Shown here piece by piece: positions 51,348 to 60,888 of a stretch of 64,000 nt of DNA. The translations under genes and the position numbers were made by a program. Position 1 is the stretch's first letter. Each line of letters starts with the position of its first letter. The stretch is from Streptococcus suis (lineage in GTDB: Bacteria; Bacillota; Bacilli; Lactobacillales; Streptococcaceae). Below the pieces are notes generated by a model. That model was not told where the DNA came from. It was given only the letters and a program-made list of their open reading frames with translations, and made no database searches. The stretch spans positions 1,922,001 to 1,986,000 of the forward strand of contig NZ_CP082205.1 of assembly GCF_019856455.1 (NCBI RefSeq), read 5' to 3'.

Positions 51348-53084
51348 CTATTCTTCTGTTAACGATTGACGGTTAAGCTGAGAATTGGCGATTTCTCGAT
51401 AAATCTCATTGCTTTCCATCAATTCATTGTGGGTGCCACGGCCAACGATTTCACCTTCATTCAGCACGATGATCTGGTCAGCATCCATGATGGTTCCGAC
51501 GCGTTGGGCAACAATCAGCACCGTCGCATTTTCCGTCACTTCCTTCAAACGACTCCGCAAAATCGCATCCGTCTTATAATCCAATGCTGAGAAAGAATCA
51601 TCAAAAATATAAATATCCGGCTGTTTGACAATAGCACGTGCAATGGACAAACGTTGCTTTTGCCCGCCTGACAGGTTGCTGCCGCCCTCTGCCAAGTGGG
51701 TGTCGAATTTTTCTTCCTTACTCTCGATAAACTCCTTAGCCTGAGCCACATCCGTCGCATCATGAAGTTCTGCAAGACTAGCATCCATCTTACCGTACTT
51801 TAAGTTTTCCGCGATAGTTCCGGTAAATAGCAGAGCTTTCTGCGGAATAAAGCCAATCTTGCTGCGGAGTGCCTTTAGATTGTAGCGTCTGACATCCACA
51901 CCGTCCACCAAGATACGACCGAGTGTCACATCATAGAAACGTGGAATCAAGTTGACCAAGGAAGACTTACCAGAACCTGTTGAACCAATAAAGGCAATGG
52001 TTTCACCAGGCTTAGCTTCGAAGGAAATATTGTGCAGCACAGGCGATTCCGTTTCACCAGGATAGGCAAAAGTTACATTTTCAAATTCCAAATAACCACG
52101 AGTGTCTGTTTCGGTTATGCCGTCTTCATTCTTAGAAATGGAAATGGGCATGTCTAACACTTCTTGGATTCGCTGACTAGACACCGACATACGTGGATAC
52201 ATGTTAAACAAGTTAGCAAAGAGCAAGAAAGAGAAAAGCGCGTGGAAACTGTATTCGATAAAGGCTACCAAATCTCCAATCTGCAAACTACCATCTTTCA
52301 AAGGAGGCAGGGCAAACCAGACAATGGCCACAATCATAGCAATGATAATCTGGACAAAGAGAGGCTCTGTCAATCCAGTCAGATTAAAGAGCTTTTTGGA
52401 AATATTGGTATATTCCTCATTGACCGACTCAAAGCGCTCCTCTTGAAACTCCTCACGAGTAAAGGTACGAATGACACGTAATCCCATGAGATTTTCACGA
52501 ACATATTGGTTGATCGTGTCCAAACGTTTTTGTTGCTTTTCAGAAAGAGGACGAGTTTTGGTTGCCACGTAGAAAATAACAAAAACCAGAAACGGCATGG
52601 CTACTGCTACTGTCCAGGCCAAGCTCGGACTGGTTACCAAGGTCATGATGACAGAAGCAATCATCATCAAGGGTGTAATAATACCTAGTTTCAACACCAT
52701 TTCAGAGAATTGCATGAGAACAAAAGCATCATTTGTCATACGAGCAACTAGAGAAGAAACACCAATCTGCTCATATTCATGATGAGAATAGTCCTGAATT
52801 TTCTCATACAGATCATTTCGAATATCTTTGACGATATTGGTAGTCAATTTTCCAGCTGCATAGGCAAGTGTCACTCGACCAACAATCCCGAGCAGGACAA
52901 TCAATCCCATCATCCCCGCCCAGAAATAGAGCTGACTAACATCGTTCTTTGTAATTCCTTGGTCAATCATCCTAGCCAAAAAAGTCGGCAACCCCAAGTT
53001 TACCACTACAAACAAGAAGGCCCCCAACAAGTCTAAGGCAATCCACTTAGGATATTTTTTCAAATAGGTCCAAACTAATCGCAT
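51348..53084 (-). CDS. Heterodimeric ABC exporter, subunit with degenerate site
   Basis: 578 residues: six membrane helices then an ATPase. Walker A IGSTGSGKSSLVN and signature NLSGGQKQRLSIARA are normal, while Walker B ends IYIFDDSFSALD (Asp replaces Glu) and the H-loop reads LIVAQRVGTI (Gln replaces His). These changes pair with the altered signature of the other subunit to form the non-hydrolysing site. Eight bases separate the genes. Homologues export drugs or lipids; I do not assign it to SatAB. Confidence 0.9.
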   Translation of the reverse strand: MRLVWTYLKKYPKWIALDLLGAFLFVVVNLGLPTFLARMIDQGITKNDVSQLYFWAGMMGLIVLLGIVGRVTLAYAAGKLTTNIVKDIRNDLYEKIQDYSHHEYEQIGVSSLVARMTNDAFVLMQFSEMVLKLGIITPLMMIASVIMTLVTSPSLAWTVAVAMPFLVFVIFYVATKTRPLSEKQQKRLDTINQYVRENLMGLRVIRTFTREEFQEERFESVNEEYTNISKKLFNLTGLTEPLFVQIIIAMIVAIVWFALPPLKDGSLQIGDLVAFIEYSFHALFSFLLFANLFNMYPRMSVSSQRIQEVLDMPISISKNEDGITETDTRGYLEFENVTFAYPGETESPVLHNISFEAKPGETIAFIGSTGSGKSSLVNLIPRFYDVTLGRILVDGVDVRRYNLKALRSKIGFIPQKALLFTGTIAENLKYGKMDASLAELHDATDVAQAKEFIESKEEKFDTHLAEGGSNLSGGQKQRLSIARAIVKQPDIYIFDDSFSALDYKTDAILRSRLKEVTENATVLIVAQRVGTIMDADQIIVLNEGEIVGRGTHNELMESNEIYREIANSQLNRQSLTEE

Positions 53085-53221
53085 AAATCCACCTTTCTAT
53101 TAGTCGTGTCACTAGACGACTTAAAATATAGCAAACCCTTTTATTAAATGTAAAAACCTCGTAAGGTTAAAACTTAAACTACACTCATACGTCGAAATAT
53201 CGAGAGTAAGCTAAATGACGA

Positions 53222-53277
53222 TAAAAAGGGGCCTGGCCCCTTTGTCTAAGTTAAAAGCCACCATACGGTGACTTTTA
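53222..53277 (-). terminator. Double terminator after khpA
   Basis: AAAAGTCACC..GGTGGCTTTT (53253-53276) and, downstream, AAAGGGGCC..GGCCCCTTTTT (53224-53244). Confidence 0.85.
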
Positions 53278-53520
53278 TTATTCTTTCTCGTCAATCACTA
53301 AACGAACTTTTTTATCACTTGTTGGAACAGAGTAGACAATCGTTCTGATTGCAGAAATTGTGCGTCCTTTTTTCCCAATGATACGTCCAATATCAGATTT
53401 ATCCAAATCCAAATGATATTCTAAAAATTCAGGTGTATCAACAATTTTAATTGTCAAGCTATCAGGCTGTGAAATCAAAGGTTTCACAATCGCAATAATG
53501 AGATTTTCAATCATGTCCAT
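53278..53520 (-). CDS. khpA: KH-domain RNA-binding protein KhpA
   Basis: 80 residues, one KH domain with the GxxG loop [19 protein letters not shown] near 42. In pneumococcus KhpA pairs with KhpB to control cell division and length. It follows rpsP by 21 bases, the usual arrangement. Confidence 0.92.
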   Translation of the reverse strand: MDMIENLIIAIVKPLISQPDSLTIKIVDTPEFLEYHLDLDKSDIGRIIGKKGRTISAIRTIVYSVPTSDKKVRLVIDEKE

Positions 53521-53541
53521 AAGTGTTCTCGCTTACTGTTC

Positions 53542-53814
53542 TTATTTAGAGAATTTTTGCTCGTGGAATTTCTTCAATACGCCAGCGTTTGAAAGAAGGG
53601 CACGAACTGTATCAGATGGTTGTGCACCTTTTGCCAACCACTCAAGTACACGCTCTTCTTTAAGAGTTACTGAGTTTTCAGCCAAAAGTGGGTTGTAAGT
53701 ACCAACTGTTTCGATGAAACGACCATCACGTGGAGCGCGTGAGTCTGCAACGTTGATACGGTAGAAAGGTTTCTTTTTAGAACCCATACGAGTCAAACGG
53801 ATTTTTACTGCCAT
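53542..53814 (-). CDS. rpsP: 30S ribosomal protein S16
   Basis: 90 residues, [20 protein letters not shown] then [20 protein letters not shown]. The start at 53814 is the family start; the longer frame overlaps the promoter. Confidence 0.97.
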   Translation of the reverse strand: MAVKIRLTRMGSKKKPFYRINVADSRAPRDGRFIETVGTYNPLLAENSVTLKEERVLEWLAKGAQPSDTVRALLSNAGVLKKFHEQKFSK

Positions 53815-53881
53815 TTTAAAATATTCTCTTTTCTTTGTATTTTTATTCGGTGAAATAGCAGAGCTATTTAGCACATGTTCT

Positions 53882-53909
53882 ATTATACCACACTTTGACA
53901 GGGTGTCAA
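53882..53909 (-). promoter_or_regulatory. rpsP-khpA promoter
   Basis: TTGACA (53904-53909), 16 bases, TATAAT (53882-53887) with TGG before it. The -35 region lies in a TTGACAcccTGTCAA palindrome. Confidence 0.85.
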
Positions 53910-53938
53910 GAAAAAAACTTGACAGGTTTTAAAAAATT

Positions 53939-54247
53939 TTATTGTTCGAGCATATCTGCTAGTTCTCTCAGTTGACTTGCTAGATTTGTACGGTCAAACA
54001 GTAAATTATAGACTCCATCTTCACTCAATACTCCGCAAGGAATACCAATGAAATCCCCCTTATCAGATAATTCAAGATCTTCCATATAGGTCTGGCTCTG
54101 GTAATAATCTAATAACTGTAAATAAGTCGATTGTTCCTGGTTAAGTTGTGCCATACTATCGGAAAGGGACTGGTTCAGCTCTAGCTGTCTGTTAAATATT
54201 TTTTCCATTTCCTCTACACGTTTTCTTGCTTCCATAATATTTTTCAT
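53939..54247 (-). CDS. DUF4298 family protein
   Basis: 102 residues. Helical N-terminus (EARKRVEEMEKIFNRQLELN), YLQLLDYYQSQTYMEDLEL in the middle, and GVYNLLFDRTNLASQLRELA near the end; this resembles the small DUF4298 family of unknown function. It abuts pcp with a one-base overlap, so both belong to one operon. Confidence 0.75.
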   Translation of the reverse strand: MKNIMEARKRVEEMEKIFNRQLELNQSLSDSMAQLNQEQSTYLQLLDYYQSQTYMEDLELSDKGDFIGIPCGVLSEDGVYNLLFDRTNLASQLRELADMLEQ

Positions 54248-54894
54248 CAGTGTGTACTACCACCACCCTTTTTAATATCCTCTTTATCCCTATATTCAAC
54301 AATTGCTCCTATAGCTACTTCAACTCCTCTTACAATATCGTTCAAAGACATGGAAGCCAGTCCTGGTTTGTCGACAACCTGCTCTGGCAAGAAGGGAATA
54401 TGGAGAAAACCCGCCTTAGCCTTTGGAAATTGTTTCTCCGCCAAGTAAAGAGCTTGATACATGAGATGGTTGCAGACAAAGGTGCCGGCGGTGTTTGAAA
54501 CAGAAGCAGGAATGCCCACAGAACGAATGGCTTCGACCATAGCCTTGATAGGTAAGGTGGAGAAATAAGCAGGCTGACCATCTTCTCGAATCGTTCTATC
54601 AATCGGCTGTTGCCCTTCATTGTCTGGAATACGTGCATCATCTTGGTTAATGGCTATACGCTCAGGTGTTAAATCAACTCGCCCACCAGCCTGACCAATA
54701 CATAGTACCGCATCAGGTAAATGTTCTGCCATTTTCTCCTCTAAAACATCCGCAGCCTTGTCAAAAACAGTCGGAATCTCTACAAGAATAATCTCTGCAC
54801 CAACAATGGTCTTAGGTAGAGATTTGATTGTTTCCAAGGCTGGGTTAATAGGCTCGCCACCAAAGGGATCAAAGCCTGTTACGATGATTTTCAT
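54247..54894 (-). CDS. pcp: Pyrrolidone-carboxylate peptidase
   Basis: Cysteine peptidase that removes N-terminal pyroglutamate. 215 residues. [15 protein letters not shown] at the start, Glu in TPERIAIN (near 80), Cys in [14 protein letters not shown] (near 142) and His in [12 protein letters not shown] (near 165) give the triad. It overlaps the methyltransferase gene by four bases. Confidence 0.95.
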   Translation of the reverse strand: MKIIVTGFDPFGGEPINPALETIKSLPKTIVGAEIILVEIPTVFDKAADVLEEKMAEHLPDAVLCIGQAGGRVDLTPERIAINQDDARIPDNEGQQPIDRTIREDGQPAYFSTLPIKAMVEAIRSVGIPASVSNTAGTFVCNHLMYQALYLAEKQFPKAKAGFLHIPFLPEQVVDKPGLASMSLNDIVRGVEVAIGAIVEYRDKEDIKKGGGSTH

Positions 54895-55652
54895 ACTTCC
54901 TCCTCCAAAATAATTTCTCCGTAGTGAAATTTTTGATTGGGTCTGACATGACGTTTAAAGCCAAATTCTTCAAAGACCTGATCTCGAAAATGAGCCTTTA
55001 TAATCAATTTCTTCCTAGCTACTCGTTTAGCCTCAGATACAATTTCCTCCGTTAAACGGCTTCTGTCAGCTAAAGTAGACAAGCCAGAAAGATTTTGTGA
55101 TTCCTTGATTTCTTCTGAAAACATGGGATCAAAGTAAATGACATCAACAGACTTATCTATTTGCCCTTTCAAATAAGTCAAACTATCTGTCCAAATTGTC
55201 TGGATAGATTTCATGGCTCGATTGACCTCTTGCAGCCCACTATCAAAATCCTGTAAACCTCGACTCACAATAAAGTGCACTAGCTTAGAACTTTCCAAGG
55301 CTGTCACCCGATGACCAGCACTTGCTAACACAATGCTATCAGATCCCAAGCCCATAGTACAGTCTATTATTGATTGTTTTTCTTTTCCAAGTAATTCTAA
55401 AAGCGGATCTCTTCCAGACTTAATCCGCAACATGGCAGTATCTGGGTGGAAAAATAAAACCTGCCCACCCCTCTGTTCTAGTATCAATTTATCCTTATAA
55501 AGAACCAAGACAGCCTCGTAGGTACCTAACATTTTTCCAACCGACTGCTTCTTTCTTTCCTTGTATTCAATTCCCAGTTCACTGGCAATCCGTCTAGCCC
55601 TATAGACCAGCCCCTCATCCATCCCAAGACTAGTTGTTACAATCATTTTCAT
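54891..55652 (-). CDS. RsmJ-like SAM-dependent methyltransferase
   Basis: 253 residues. SAM loop [20 protein letters not shown] near 95, acidic [12 protein letters not shown], and the catalytic YFDPMF motif near 170, typical of the 16S rRNA m2G methyltransferase RsmJ family. The target is inferred from the family only. First gene of the operon with pcp and DUF4298; its N-terminus [10 protein letters not shown] precedes a short non-enzymatic segment. Confidence 0.8.
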   Translation of the reverse strand: MKMIVTTSLGMDEGLVYRARRIASELGIEYKERKKQSVGKMLGTYEAVLVLYKDKLILEQRGGQVLFFHPDTAMLRIKSGRDPLLELLGKEKQSIIDCTMGLGSDSIVLASAGHRVTALESSKLVHFIVSRGLQDFDSGLQEVNRAMKSIQTIWTDSLTYLKGQIDKSVDVIYFDPMFSEEIKESQNLSGLSTLADRSRLTEEIVSEAKRVARKKLIIKAHFRDQVFEEFGFKRHVRPNQKFHYGEIILEEEV

Positions 55653-55709
55653 ACTCTTCAGTATATCAAAAAATCAGGACGAACTCAAAGCTCATCCTGA
55701 TAGTATCTT

Positions 55710-58700
55710 CTATATTGCCTGTGTCATGAAGCTACGGCTCTCCAGCACTTTGACCATAGCTTCTGCTGTATCGAGGGCCGTAAAGAGCGGAATTCCTCCT
55801 TCAATAGCAGAGCTTCGAATGACTTGACCGTCACCATCTGCCACCCGTTTTTTTCCAACCGTATTGATAATAGCCTGAATCTTACCTGCTCGAACAAGAC
55901 TTGGAATATCATGATTATCAACTTCACCTAATTTTCCTACCGGTATTACTGACAAACCGTTTTCAACAAGAAACTTAGCTGTTCCAGTGGTTGCAAATAT
56001 ACCATAACCTAATTCGTGGAATCGACGTGCTAAACTAAGGGCTTCTTCTTTATCTTCATCAGCGATTGTAAAGACAACATTTCCGAATTCTTCTAGATGT
56101 TGGTAACTCGCTTCAAAAGCCTTATAAAGTGCTTTCTCCAACGTCAAGTCTGACCCCATAATCTCACCCGTAGACTTCATCTCTGGACCTAACAAACTGT
56201 CAACTTTAGCTAATTTTGTGAATGAGAAAACTGGTGACTTGACATGCACTTGATTGCTCTCAGGATAAAGACCGTCTTGGTAACCCAGTTCCGCAAGGCT
56301 TTGTCCCAAAATCAATTTGGTTGCAACCTGAGCCATTAGAATGTCTGTGACTTTGGACAAGAATGGCACCGTACGACTGGCACGAGGATTGACCTCAATC
56401 ACATATACCGTTTCATCCTTAATAACAAACTGGATATTCATCATACCGATACAGTTGAGACCGATTGCCAAGCGTTTGGTATAGTCTGCAATGGTTGCCT
56501 GTACCTCTTTAGACAGGGTTTGTGGCGGATAAACGGCCATCGAGTCCCCTGAGTGAACCCCAGCGCGCTCGATATGCTCCATAATCCCTGGAATCAAGAC
56601 ATCCTTACCATCTGAAATAGCATCAACCTCACACTCACGACCGACGATGTAGGAATCCACCAAAACAGGGTGTTCTGGCGAAGCCTTGACCGCCGTTCTC
56701 ATATAAGAACGCAAATCCGCCTCATTTTCGACAATCTCCATAGCACGACCGCCCAAGACATAAGAGGGACGAACAAGTACCGGGAAACCAATTTTGCGGG
56801 CCGCTTCAAGAGCTTCCTCTTCGTTGGTTGCGGTTTGCCCTGGTGGCTGTGGAATCCCAAGGTCTTTCAGGGCTTTTTCAAATAAATCCCTGTCTTCAGC
56901 TCTATCCAAATCCGCTACTTGCGTACCCAAGATTGGAATGCCTGCTTTGGCCAATGGCTCTGCCAAATTGATAGCCGTCTGGCCACCGAACTGAACGATA
57001 ACCCCTTTTGGTTTCTCAAGGTCAATCACGTTCAATACATCTTCTAAAGTCAACGGCTCGAAGTAAAGTTTGTCCGAAACCGAAAAGTCAGTTGACACAG
57101 TTTCAGGGTTTGAGTTCATAATGATGGCTTCGTAGCCAGCTGCCTGAATAGCCTTGACTGAATGCACTGTCGCATAGTCAAACTCCACACCCTGACCGAT
57201 ACGAATTGGACCAGAACCCAGCACCAAAACAGATTCTTTCTCCGAACGGATAGACTCATTTTCCCACTCATAAGTTGAGTAGAAATATGGTGTTGAACTT
57301 TCGAATTCAGCCGCACAAGTGTCCACCATCTTGTAAACAGGGACAATCTTGTGTTCTGTACGCAGTTGACGGATATAGGACTCTGTCCGTCCCCATAATT
57401 CTGCAATCTTGCGGTCTGCAAATCCATATTTCTTGGCTTTTTTCAATAGGTCAATGTTATCAAAATTCGTTGCCAATTCCTGCTCGATTTCTAAGATATG
57501 AAGCAGCTTATCAAGGAAGAAAAGATCAATCTTGGTCAACTGAGCCAATTCTTCTACTGTATAGCCACGTCGAAGGGCTTCTGAAAGATAGAATAAACGA
57601 TCATCCTGTGCCTTGACAATCTTTTCAACCAGTTGGTCATCTGTTACTTGGCTGAGTTCAGGCATTTCATTGTGGTAGACACCGATTTCCAAAGAACGAC
57701 AGGCCTTGAGCAAACTTTCTTCGATATTACGCCCAATGGCCATGACCTCTCCAGTTGCCTTCATCTGCGTTCCAAGGCGGCGCTCCCCTTTTTCAAACTT
57801 ATCAAATGGGAAACGTGGAATTTTTGCTACAACGTAGTCAAGTGCAGGTTCAAACATGGCATAGGTTGTTCCTGTAACAGGGTTGACCATTTCATCCAAG
57901 GTTAAGCCAACTGCGATTTTCGCTGCCAATTTGGCAATAGGATAACCTGTCGCTTTGGATGCCAAGGCAGATGAACGGGACACACGCGGGTTTACTTCAA
58001 TGACATAATATTTGAAACTATGTGGATCTAGTGCCAACTGTACATTACAGCCACCTTCGATTTTGAGAGCACGGATGATGCTGAGACTGGCATCACGTAA
58101 CATCTGGTTTTCAATATCCGAAAGCGTCTGCGTTGGGGCAAATACGATAGAATCTCCTGTATGAATTCCCACAGGGTCAAAGTTTTCCATGTTACATACG
58201 ACCAAGGCATTGTCAGCCGCATCGCGCATCACTTCGTATTCAATTTCTTTGAAACCAGCAATGGAACGCTCAATCAAACACTGTGTCACTGGTGACAATT
58301 TTAGACCATTTTCTGCAATTTCTCGCAGTTCTTCTTCATTGGCACACATACCACCGCCAGTACCACCCAACGTGAAGGCTGGTCGAACAATGACAGGATA
58401 ACCAATTCCAGCAGCAAATTCCAAGGCTTCTTCAACTGTTGTCACAATCGTTGACTCAGGAATAGGCTGATTGAGGTCTTCCATGAGTTGTTTGAAGAGG
58501 TCGCGGTCCTCTGCCTGATCAATTGCAGACAGTTTAGTTCCCAACAACTCAACTCCAAGCTCATCTAAAATACCAGCCTTAGACAATTCCATGGCCATGT
58601 TGAGACCAGTCTGACCACCCAGGGTTGGCAAGAGAGCATCTGGACGCTCCTTCCGTAAAATCCGTGTGACAAATTCAAGCGTAATCGGTTCAATATAGAC

Positions 58701-58889
58701 CTTGTCTGCTATTTCCTTATCTGTCATAATGGTCGCAGGGTTTGAATTGACCAAGACGACACTGTAGCCTTCTTCCTTCAAAGCCAAACAAGCCTGAGTC
58801 CCAGCATAATCAAACTCCGCAGCCTGACCGATAATAATCGGACCAGACCCAATCACCATAATTTTCTTAATATCCGTACGTTTTGGCAT
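55710..58889 (-). CDS. carB: Carbamoyl-phosphate synthase large chain
   Basis: 1059 residues from ATG 58889, the canonical [20 protein letters not shown] start. Two repeated ATP-grasp halves ([17 protein letters not shown] near 170 and [15 protein letters not shown] near 715), an oligomerisation segment and a C-terminal MGS-like allosteric domain ([14 protein letters not shown]) that senses UMP/PRPP. No Shine-Dalgarno is near the ATG; the only good one, AGAAAGGAG (59030-59038), is about 140 bases upstream across a folded RNA. A frame 22 codons longer is open but unsupported. Confidence 0.95.
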   Translation of the reverse strand: MPKRTDIKKIMVIGSGPIIIGQAAEFDYAGTQACLALKEEGYSVVLVNSNPATIMTDKEIADKVYIEPITLEFVTRILRKERPDALLPTLGGQTGLNMAMELSKAGILDELGVELLGTKLSAIDQAEDRDLFKQLMEDLNQPIPESTIVTTVEEALEFAAGIGYPVIVRPAFTLGGTGGGMCANEEELREIAENGLKLSPVTQCLIERSIAGFKEIEYEVMRDAADNALVVCNMENFDPVGIHTGDSIVFAPTQTLSDIENQMLRDASLSIIRALKIEGGCNVQLALDPHSFKYYVIEVNPRVSRSSALASKATGYPIAKLAAKIAVGLTLDEMVNPVTGTTYAMFEPALDYVVAKIPRFPFDKFEKGERRLGTQMKATGEVMAIGRNIEESLLKACRSLEIGVYHNEMPELSQVTDDQLVEKIVKAQDDRLFYLSEALRRGYTVEELAQLTKIDLFFLDKLLHILEIEQELATNFDNIDLLKKAKKYGFADRKIAELWGRTESYIRQLRTEHKIVPVYKMVDTCAAEFESSTPYFYSTYEWENESIRSEKESVLVLGSGPIRIGQGVEFDYATVHSVKAIQAAGYEAIIMNSNPETVSTDFSVSDKLYFEPLTLEDVLNVIDLEKPKGVIVQFGGQTAINLAEPLAKAGIPILGTQVADLDRAEDRDLFEKALKDLGIPQPPGQTATNEEEALEAARKIGFPVLVRPSYVLGGRAMEIVENEADLRSYMRTAVKASPEHPVLVDSYIVGRECEVDAISDGKDVLIPGIMEHIERAGVHSGDSMAVYPPQTLSKEVQATIADYTKRLAIGLNCIGMMNIQFVIKDETVYVIEVNPRASRTVPFLSKVTDILMAQVATKLILGQSLAELGYQDGLYPESNQVHVKSPVFSFTKLAKVDSLLGPEMKSTGEIMGSDLTLEKALYKAFEASYQHLEEFGNVVFTIADEDKEEALSLARRFHELGYGIFATTGTAKFLVENGLSVIPVGKLGEVDNHDIPSLVRAGKIQAIINTVGKKRVADGDGQVIRSSAIEGGIPLFTALDTAEAMVKVLESRSFMTQAI

Positions 58890-59399
58890 AATGTATGATA
58901 CAAAGCCCGTTAAGAGGACAAAGCGAAAATAGGAAACACGACGCTGATGCTTCAAGCATCAAGACGACGTTTATCTTTTTCGCACAGTCCTTAGGGCGTG
59001 TTCGAATAAGAAACTCGAACCTGTACCTTCTCCTTTCTATTTTCTATCTCTCCGAATAGAATTAAATAATAGACCGACGTGAGAAAATGGATTCGACATT
59101 AATCCATTTTCGAGCTAGTGCAAGGGATAGCCTGACCTCCATAGAGGCAGGCGTAGGGAAATGAGTTGCTCGCAACCATTGATCTGTCCCTTGCCTTTCT
59201 ATTCGTCGCCTCTCTGAGCGACATTAAATAAGATAAGTCCGACGTTTAGAATCTCAATTCGATAATAATTGAAATTCTAAACTAGTGTCAGAGTTAGCAA
59301 AGGTCCCATAGGACTTTGCGTAGAAGGACACATGCGTTAGCATGAAGTCCGACTTGCTCTGACCGACGCAGTAAGGTTTAGCTCGATAGTGGTTAAACC
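58890..59399 (-). promoter_or_regulatory. Structured, modular carB leader RNA
   Basis: 510 bases between carA and carB. In RNA order: hairpin over the carA stop (59369-59405); three-way junction closed by GTCAGAG/CTCTGAC (59287-59363); hairpin GTTTAGAAT..ATTCTAAAC (59244-59282); PyrR-box-like GTCGC-TCAGAGAG-GCGAC (59205-59222); three-way junction CAAGGGA/TCCCTTG (59121-59193); hairpin GAAAATGGATT..AATCCATTTTC (59083-59111); variant box CTAT..ATAG with loop TCGGAGAG (59044-59059); AGAAAGGAG; final junction GGTACA/TGTATC (58897-59027) containing GCCC..GGGC. No T-run follows any stem. Confidence 0.8.
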
Positions 59400-60479
59400 T
59401 TACTGCCCTTTTTTAAACGAATCCATCAATTCCATAAATTCGTCAAACAAATAGCTGGCATCATGTGGACCAGGTGCAGCATCTGGGTGGAATTGAACAG
59501 AGAAACCTGGATAGTACTTGTGGCGTACCCCTTCTACTGATTTATCATTGATTTCTTCATGAGTAATCATTAAACATTCAGGTAAATCTTCACGAGCCAC
59601 TGCATAACCGTGGTTCTGACTGGTAAAGTCCACTCGACCTGTCGCAATTTCACGAACAGCATGGTTGAAACCACGGTGACCAAACTTCATCTTGTAAGTT
59701 GTAGCACCATTGGCCTTGGCAAAGAGTTGGTGCCCCATACAGATACCAAAAATTGGAATTTTCCCAAGAATGCCCCGAATCATGTCCAAAGCTTCTGGAA
59801 CATCATCTGGATTTCCTGGGCCGTTTGATAGCATAACACCATCAGGATGGAGAGCAAGAATTTCTTCAGCAGTAGTATCATAAGGGACAACTGTCACATT
59901 GCAATCACGCTTGGCTAACTCTCTAAGAATAGAATGTTTCAATCCAAAATCAACCAAAACAACACTACGTCCAATTCCAGGCGCAGGATAGGCCGTTTTG
60001 GTAGATACTTGCTGGATGTTGTTGGTTGGCAAAACAGTCGCTCTCAACTGATCCGTCAAATGCTCAACGGAATCACCAACATTTGCAAGAGTCGCCTTCA
60101 TAGTCCCGTGCTGACGAATAATTTTAGTCAAGGCGCGTGTGTCAATTCCAGAAATAGCTGGAATTTTCTTAGCCTTTAAAAATTCATCCAAAGTCATCTG
60201 GTTACGCCAGTTACTTGCTCGACGAGCCCACTCGCTAACAACCACTCCCTTACAAGTCGGTTTGATCGACTCGTAATCATCGCGGTTAATCCCGTAATTT
60301 CCTACCAAGGGATAGGTAAAGGTTAAAATCTGACCATTATAAGACTGGTCCGTGATGGATTCCTGATAACCTGTCATACCAGTTGAGAAAACCAACTCAC
60401 CAGTCACATCAATATCAGCACCGAAGGCCTCCCCTTCAAAAATAGTGCCATCTTCCAAAATTAAACGTCTTTTTGACAT
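59400..60479 (-). CDS. carA: Carbamoyl-phosphate synthase small chain
   Basis: Glutaminase subunit that supplies ammonia to CarB. 359 residues. [20 protein letters not shown] near 36, [12 protein letters not shown] near 220, nucleophile Cys in [10 protein letters not shown] near 245, QNHGYAV, and His in [16 protein letters not shown] near 330 (Asp where many CarA have Glu; I recall the same in other streptococci). An in-frame TAG two codons before the ATG excludes a longer protein. No Shine-Dalgarno is near the start; AGAAAGGAG lies at 60631-60639 across a folded RNA. Confidence 0.95.
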   Translation of the reverse strand: MSKRRLILEDGTIFEGEAFGADIDVTGELVFSTGMTGYQESITDQSYNGQILTFTYPLVGNYGINRDDYESIKPTCKGVVVSEWARRASNWRNQMTLDEFLKAKKIPAISGIDTRALTKIIRQHGTMKATLANVGDSVEHLTDQLRATVLPTNNIQQVSTKTAYPAPGIGRSVVLVDFGLKHSILRELAKRDCNVTVVPYDTTAEEILALHPDGVMLSNGPGNPDDVPEALDMIRGILGKIPIFGICMGHQLFAKANGATTYKMKFGHRGFNHAVREIATGRVDFTSQNHGYAVAREDLPECLMITHEEINDKSVEGVRHKYYPGFSVQFHPDAAPGPHDASYLFDEFMELMDSFKKGQ

Positions 60480-60888
60480 AATCTATGATACAAAGCCCGT
60501 TAAAAGGACAAAGTGAAAATAGGAAATTCGGCGCCGACGCTATAGGCGTCAAGTCGATATTTATCTTTTTCACACAGTCCTTAGGGCATGTTCGAATATA
60601 AAAATCAAATCTTACTCGAACCTGTACCTTCTCCTTTCTATTCGTCGCCTCTCTGGGCGACATTAAATAATTCTCCGACGTGAGAAAATGGATTCGATAA
60701 TAATCCATTTTCGAGCTAGTGCAAGGAATAGCCTAACCTCCATAGAGGCAGGCGTAGGGAAATGAGTTGCTCGCAACCATTGACCTGTTCCTTGCCTTTC
60801 TATTCGTCGCCTCTCTGAGCGACATTAAATAAGATAAGTCTAACAAATTTCTAACTGCTCAGTACTAAGGTACCTGAACAGCTTACTT
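60480..60888 (-). promoter_or_regulatory. Structured, modular carA leader RNA
   Basis: 409 bases between pyrB and carA, closely related to the carB leader. In RNA order: hairpin CTGTTCAGGTAC..GTACTGAGCAG (60851-60882); PyrR-box-like hairpin GTCGC-TCAGAGAG-GCGAC (60806-60823); three-way junction CAAGGAA/TTCCTTG (60722-60794); hairpin GAAAATGGATT..AATCCATTTTC (60684-60712); second box GTCGC-CCAGAGAG-GCGAC (60644-60661); AGAAAGGAG (60631-60639); final junction GGTACA/TGTATC (60487-60628) holding hairpins 60590-60621 and GCCC..GGGC 60495-60587; then ATAGATT and the ATG. Confidence 0.8.

Noticed and set aside
49531..53084. Assignment of the ABC pair as the fluoroquinolone exporter SatAB.
   Set aside because: The architecture fits, but I could not match specific residues, so no gene symbol is given.
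58890..58955. In-frame 22-codon N-terminal extension of CarB.
   Set aside because: The family starts at MPKRTDIKK, the extension is encoded by the RNA stem shared with carA, and no ribosome site precedes it.
60436..60708. A 90-codon frame running through the carA leader and over the carA start, a possible uORF.
   Set aside because: The carB leader has a stop right after the matching ATG, and the differences between the two leaders follow RNA pairing, not codon positions.
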